NCBI GenBank assembly: GCA_036925085.1
Contig: JAUPFP010000006.1
Coordinates: 7,517,984 to 7,581,983, forward strand
Reading direction: 5' to 3'
Source of the DNA: Brachycybe producta
Lineage: Eukaryota; Arthropoda; Diplopoda; Playtdesmida; Andrognathidae
DNA: 64,000 nt
The notes under the pieces are model-generated. The model was not told where the DNA came from, ran no database searches, and was given only the letters and a program-made list of their open reading frames with translations. This document shows, in pieces, positions 58,150 through 64,000 of this stretch (position 1 is its first letter; every line of letters starts with the position of its first letter). The position numbers were made by a program, and so were the translations under genes.

Positions 58150-58833
58150 CAGTGGCGTAGCTAGGGACCCGCAAGACCCGCAACTGCGGGGGGGGGGAGG
58201 TGGGGGGCCGCAGGAGGTTTGGGGGCGAAAAAACGAAATGAAAGTAGATGTGTTTTCAAAAATAATTGAATAAATTAAGCAAGTGATTCCGAATCATTCG
58301 CTTAATTTATTCAGTTATTTTCTAAAATAAATCGAATTTCATTTCGTTTATTATAATGCATAGAAATTTTTTTGGGGGTACTATTTTGATGAACAGCGGA
58401 ATGGTCCGAACAACTGTACGAACAGTCGGAAAAATAGTAGGAACAGTCCGAAGGTTTGGTTTAGTAAAATTAAGTTGTTGCAGGGGGTCTGGGGGGCGCA
58501 GACCCACACTGTTTTTTTAAGAATTATTAAATCAAATTAGTCCATTGTCCCGACTGTTACGTAATTTGTTCAATGGGAGAAACGGTTGGAAAAATGGACA
58601 AGTTTGATTTAATAACGATAAAAAAATGGGGGGCTGTGCCCCCAGGCCCCCTGCAACAAGCTTCATTTTACTAAACCTAACCTTTCCGACTGTTACTACT
58701 GATCCGCCGTTCATCAAAATAGCACCTCCCCCCCCCAGTATGAGGCTAAGTGGAGGGGGACTTAAAGGGACCACAACGATTTAAGCAGCCCGGCGGGGGG
58801 GGGGGGCGCAACCAAGTCATAGCTACGCCACTG
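58150..58833. mobile_element. hAT MITE, CAGTGGCGTAGCTA ends
   Basis: 684 bp; 14-bp identical terminal inverted repeats CAGTGGCGTAGCTA, with perfect 8-bp duplications ATCACCAG (58142-58149, 58834-58841). G-rich subterminal tracts are mirrored at the two ends, and an inner inverted repeat surrounds about 58260-58335. Confidence 0.9.
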
Positions 58834-58841
58834 ATCACCAG

Positions 58842-60347
58842 TGCAAGTTTTGTTATCAGTTTGTAAACTCCATGTTGACGCCATGAGTAGGCCATCCAGC
58901 GGGTCAAGTAAACTTTGCTCGTCCAGGTTCAATGACTTGCACGTCTTGACGAGCACCTTATTGAGGTATCGACACCAAGTGGAGTCAGACAAGCCTCTGG
59001 CTTAATGCGTTACTCGTGCTACTTGTATCGCTGCTCGCTAATCTGTCCCTATAACTCGAGCTTTAACGATAAACCACCTCACCGAGCACGAGTAGTCGGA
59101 ACCGCACTTTTAAAACAAAGGTTTTGTATCTTGAATTTCTTTGCTTAAGTGCTCAAGTGCAAACTTTCTATCTTGAATATGGGCCTTAGTATTGAAGAAA
59201 GGACATTTGAACGAATATGTCTGTCCTAGATATTCTAATTTTATTTTACTGAAATTGACAATTTATTTTTTGTTGTTGTTGCTGTTTTATTTTGTTCTTG
59301 TCATCAAATAAAATGCTATTTTTGTCAACTAACTTCAATAATATTGAAGTTGTCTTTTATTATTATTATTTTTTATCAAACACACACACACAAAAAACAA
59401 GACTTGGGCATACAATTCACCACGTTTTCAATCAAATTAAATATAAGAATATTCAATAAATTTGTACCATAAGTGAAGAATGTAAAGGCCATACAGCTTT
59501 TTTTTTATAAGCAAATTACTCTGTATAAACACAAAGTAGGTTTATACTAGAAATTTGAATAATAAATATAATAAATAAAAAAGAAGCAATTTAAAATATT
59601 TTCATTATTACATTTGTTTTTCAAAGTAAACGTTTGCCACAAGTAATATGAAAAAAAAAGCTTTTCAGTTTTCGTTTTTTTTTTTTCGCTTCAAAGAAAA
59701 AATAAATAAATAATGTATTGATGCTTTGCGATTTTTTGAAAAACTGATAAAATGAAAACGATATATTTTAAAATATTATTTCGTAATTAAATTTCGGCTA
59801 TTTTTGGCTAGAATTAAAACCTGAAACAAACAGTACCTATGTGCAATTACTAAAACCAGAAATCCCCACAGCGACAACGAGGGATGGAAATAGTAATAAC
59901 AGCAAATAAATAAAAACAATAAACAATTAAATATTACAACCTACCTTTAACCTAACATCTGCTGCTTTTTGTTGACCAAATTTAATATTTTCCTGAAGAT
60001 TACATTTACTAATTTCTTTAAAATATTCCATTGTTCATTTGAAGTTGGAAAAATGTCAACAAACACGCCTGCGCGACTTTTTCGTGGCAACGAAATATAA
60101 GAAATTTTTCGTCACGAAAAAAAAAAACGAAAAATAACTTGTAAAATTAGACTGAAAATACGAAATAATTTTAAATATATCGTATTTTTAATGTATTTCA
60201 TATTTTCTCACATTTTTGTTTTGCAGTGTGCAAAGCATCTAATAATCATGATAAAAAAAATAACCCTGAAATATTCACGGTCCGAGTTATTCAACAGTGT
60301 TTGAAACCAATAAACCAAGACGCTCAACATGTCCACATACACGAACA
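58842..60347. other. Presumed intron or intergenic DNA
   Basis: Simple (CA)n at 59382, A/T runs, and the block at 59640-60220 shared with 12810-13130. No exon with splice support for the receptor gene. Confidence 0.4.
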
Positions 60348-60555
60348 ACAGGCAATTAGAAAACGGGATGAACAGAAGTTGGCTCACCGCCCTTTTAATG
60401 ACGAACGAAACTTCTAATTGGTTGGTTATGTAATCTGACGTCACATGCTCCGCCCTTTTCAACGTCAAACCACACAACAAACCAATTTAGAAGTTACCAT
60501 TCGTCATAAAAAGGGCTGAGCCAACTTCTGTTCATCCCGTTTTCTAATTGCCTGT
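60348..60555. mobile_element. Palindromic MITE, ACAGGCAATT family, third copy
   Basis: 208 bp fold-back with arms ACAGGCAATTAGAAAACGGG and its complement, the GCTCCGCCC core and TGACGTCA. Target duplication not evident. Confidence 0.8.
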
Positions 60556-62494
60556 TGAATTTATCATTAACAGCAGTACAAAATATGAAAATATTTTATG
60601 AATTTAACCTTGACTTTAGCTATTCTCATTTATATGGAAGCTTCTACAGAACCATAGGTCCATATGTATGAATTTTTGCGTAAATATTAAGTCTTGTTTT
60701 AACCAAAAACCAACAAAAACAAAATATGTTGTTGCAACTAAAAGTTATTAAATAATAATTTAATTTTAGCATGTTTATTTTTGTTATTTTTTACTTGCTG
60801 TTTTTTTTTTTTTTGCAAAACGAATTCGAATTTCTGAAAACAAATAGAAGAATAACTTCCATTATAGGCTTCTTTCTGTACATTTTTTAAATTCCTTTTT
60901 GGAATCTACAGTACACATTTAGAAAAAATGTGGCTATAATAAAAATAATGTGAAAACCGCTTTTAATCAAAAGTATGAAATGAGATTCTCTTTTTAAATT
61001 ATAAAATTGAATTGGGGGGGGGGGGGGGGACACTGTGCTGAGATTTTTCTTTTCTTCTTTCTACTGTATATCACCTTCAATTGAATGCAATTGATTTAAT
61101 CAACAATTCTGTAAAGGAGAAAGTATTATGTATGGTAACTTCTATATATATGATGATGATGATGATGTGGATTAAGATGCACACAGCTGACTAGAAATGC
61201 AAAGAACTTTCATACTATAACTCTCTCTTTTTTCTGCAAAACTCGTTTTAAATGAAATCTGTGCGTTTTAACAAGAAAAAGGCAGCACCTCTTACAAGCA
61301 CTACACTGTGTAGTAATCATGTTTCAATCCTTTTACAGTGTTCTATATACACATCTATGCAAGCTTTAGTTTAAGTAGAGAGAGGGGGGGGGGGGCAAAA
61401 AAAAAGATTGTAGGGTATATATATGTACCTTAGTATGTGAAAACGGTAGACATTTTTTTTTTGTTAAAAAAACTTATTTGCGTAATGGTGTCACAGATAT
61501 AGAGGATTTTCGTAGAAGAGAGAAGAAGAAAAAAAAAAAAAACATAAGTATGAAGCTTATTGTTTTGGTTGTTACACTTAAGTTTGCGAACAAAAAAAAA
61601 CATACACTTTGTATAGTGTATTTTCGAGTAACAATACATGTACAATGTACTGTATTTCTAAGCTTGATACACAATTGAAACATGTGTCAGTTTCAGTTAT
61701 TTGATTCTCCAATGAAGTCTGGAAGCATTGCTGGTTTTATAATAAACTTTTATAATACAGTAATATAGTTTTTTTTAATAAATTATTTTGTGCGAAAGAT
61801 AAAACATCATGTGCGCAGAGGACCATATATAACTGTAGTGATTTATTGGTTCTCCAGACCAGGACATTTCTTCAAAAATGAGGGAAGGGGGGGGGGGGGG
61901 GGGGGGGGGCTGGGCGACAACATAAAATATTAATTTATAAGAAATTTCATATTAAAATAAATTTTTAATTAAAATATTTTTAAATTTTTAAATTTTTAAA
62001 TTCGCGCCTTTGGCGCAGCCTAAATAACAGTAGCCTCCAAATGTTTTTGGTTGTGCAATGTGCACCACTACTTACGGAGCCCTCTAAAATGCAGCATGCA
62101 CCCTCCTCCCGTTCCGAGAATAAATAACCGGTTACTTGACAGCCAACGTTTTGCTGTTCAGCACACTCTCTGGTACAGAGTAGATTTTAACATAGAAATC
62201 AATGGACAATTTGTTGCTTCTGCAAGTTCTTTTGCAGTTTTTCTCGTAATTTATTCGCACTATTATCAATATCAATAAAATTGAATAAATGTCAATTTAT
62301 TGCGGATCTCACAAACCTCCCATATGAACCACATCACGCATCTACAGGGGGTTGGGCGTAGTGCCGCAACTAGGAATTTTGCGCACGGAGACTACATTAC
62401 TGCGAACGCCCCTTACCTCCCTACAGGCTTCTCAAACAAATTTGAGTAGTTAGTATAGTGTGAATAAATGTGAATTTTTAGGCTTGCAATTGTT
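60556..62494. other. Presumed intron or intergenic DNA with G runs and (TGA)n
   Basis: Contains (TGA)n at 61150-61166, the G tracts, and a 75-codon frame at 62051-62278 that has no recognisable domain. Confidence 0.4.
61870..61910. repeat. Long homopolymer G tract
   Basis: About 27-30 consecutive G, interrupted near its start by AA. Shorter G runs lie at about 61014-61029 and 61384-61395. Such runs can form quadruplexes and are error-prone in assemblies. Confidence 0.85.
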
Positions 62495-62776
62495 ATACCT
62501 AGTACACACCTGATAATTTAAATGCATTTAAATAATAAACGTGTTCTACAGAGCCCTGTGAAGGGCAAACAAACAATATGTCGAATTCAATTTATAATTT
62601 ATAATACTTAAATATAATCAGATAAACTATTGACAAAATATTGATTTAGTATTTCAATTTAAAATATTAATAATAAAGTCAATTTTTATTTGGTTCCTGT
62701 CCTTAACTGGATTCCGTATAATTCACCTAAACACATTTAATTGGAATTCATTTAACTCGTGTGTTTACAAGGTATT
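62495..62776 (+). mobile_element. MITE family B, copy 4
   Basis: Starts ATACCTAGTACACACCTGAT and ends TTTACAAGGTATT, with a small deletion in the middle compared with copies 1 and 3. Confidence 0.75.
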
Positions 62777-63789
62777 ACCTTAAAATGAAAAACTACTATA
62801 TTCACTTTAGTAGGTATTGCTTATAGCACAGCGTGCAACTTTTTGTAAATTTTGCAAATTGCACGACTGGTTTACTAGTGTGAATAACTTAAACAGTAAC
62901 ATGAAAACTACTAAATTAATATGCAATAAGAAAAATAGTGGGAAAAAAAAGTAGAATTTCAAAATTTATAACTTTTTTAATTTTAATTTCTAAACGTTTG
63001 GCGCCCCTGTTTGTTAGCACCCGGAGATTAACTTTTCCCCATCCTCCTCGTTGTTGCGCCACTGGTTGGGGGCAACCAACTTTGGAGACAACTGCTACAT
63101 AACACCTCCACAATCGTAGATTAGAGGTTATAAGTGGCTTCTATTTGTTTGTGTATAAACATTTTTTAAAATATGTTTTAAAAAAAGGAGCAGAAAAGAA
63201 GGCGCTGAAGGGGGAGGAGGGGGGGTGCCTGCAAAATACTTTGGACCAGAGCGTTGCATAACCTTATTATGGCCCTGCCAGTGCAATTTGTCAGTGTGCT
63301 GAATCACCAATCTGTTAGTAAATTTTTACATGGAAACATGCATAACTTTAATGACATTTTGTAAATTTGTGGTTTCAACTTTCAGGCATTTTGCACATTG
63401 CACAATTGCATGCCAATCAATGAAGAGATTTATTAATAAAATGGTGATTTCACAAACTGACTAGTGAATAACAAAGCAGTGTGTAAATAGCGTAATTAAC
63501 AGTTATTAATACTTGGTGCGTTTTATAAATACCCCTGTATTCATACATTCTTAAAAAATGGTACTAAATTAGAACAAAAAAATAAGACTACATTTCCGAT
63601 TACATTGATTTTCAGAAGCAACATTAATTAAAAGTTAGATCTAAGTGTTTTAGAAACTAGAAAGTAAATAATTACTTTTTGATACGTGTGTGTGTGTTTT
63701 TTTTTTTTATCTAACTTTAAAATATCAACTTTTTATGGCACTTTCAAATTTTCGCGTTGAATAAAAAATTGAAAATCGGAATGACTTTC

Positions 63790-63990
63790 AAAATCTTAAT
63801 ATTTTCCTATTTCAAACCACCATCTTCTTCTTTTCCTGGATCCACGTCTCACAAAGTGTGATGTCAGTTACTGATGTCGATGAATGATCAGAGATTGATG
63901 ATGACGGGTCATTTGGACCCGGAATTTGGAAGAGATGTGTTCTTATGACCGGTTGCTCTGCCTGATGTCAACTCCGTAATGCCGGAGAAA
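63790..63990 (-). other. Possible terminal exon, serine-rich then LCETWIQEKKK
   Basis: On the minus strand about 50 codons are open, with HLFQIPGPNDPSSSISDHSS and TSVTDITLCETWIQEKKKMV before a TGA. Local GC is higher than in the flanks. The upstream side is cut by the window edge and has only a weak acceptor. Confidence 0.25.
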
Positions 63991-64000
63991 TAAGGGGAAC

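Noticed and set aside
1-64000. CRISPR arrays, bacterial operons or prophage
   Set aside because: Spliced genes, MITEs and large introns show nuclear animal DNA; the tandem arrays have no spacer variety.
1-64000. tRNA genes
   Set aside because: No stretch with a credible B box (GGTTCGAxTCC) paired with an A box and cloverleaf was found by eye; a tRNAscan run would settle this.

Overview
The window is AT-rich nuclear DNA of an invertebrate metazoan. The evidence is a 12-exon solute-carrier gene with canonical splice sites, large introns, an animal receptor-type ectodomain exon, and dense non-autonomous DNA transposons. I could not fix the phylum from sequence alone. Most of the 64 kb is non-coding; most open frames over 60 codons lie in repeats or low-complexity DNA and are not genes.

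Layout. (1) 6185-17925, minus strand: a complete SLC23 (sodium-dependent ascorbate / nucleobase-ascorbate transporter) gene, rebuilt from 12 exons that join in frame to a 614-residue protein. One intron has a GC donor. Its introns carry several MITEs, including a hAT-like element (8-bp target duplication) with two other MITEs nested inside it. (2) 17926-39414: no convincing protein gene. It holds many repeats: MITEs, 26/32-bp, ~27-bp, 28-bp and ~24-bp minisatellites, seven 157-bp tandem units whose landmarks match 5S rRNA spacing, a near-perfect ~98-bp-arm hairpin, and a 1.24-kb element with TIRs full of TTGGCCCAAC-type repeats. (3) 39415-40968, minus strand: a two-exon gene for a secreted 373-residue protein with four C-x3-C-x16/17-C-x-C modules separated by hydrophilic linkers; I recognise no named family. 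(4) 40969-50097: repeats and hairpins, plus an unexplained coding-like stretch near 44.6-45.2 kb. (5) 50098-51391, plus strand: a first coding exon with signal peptide, serine-rich linker and an ectodomain resembling the Cache region of GPR158/GPR179-type class C orphan receptors; the rest of the gene is not found in the window. (6) 51392-64000: probably intron or intergenic DNA, rich in hAT MITEs, Helitron-like elements and the palindromic family.

The three genes (a transporter, a secreted Cys-module protein, a receptor) show no operon-like or functional link. Three results stand out: the 5S-like 157-bp array, the four-module Cys protein with a recently duplicated module, and a Helitron-like family whose 3' hairpin has changed by paired substitutions while keeping the CTAG end.
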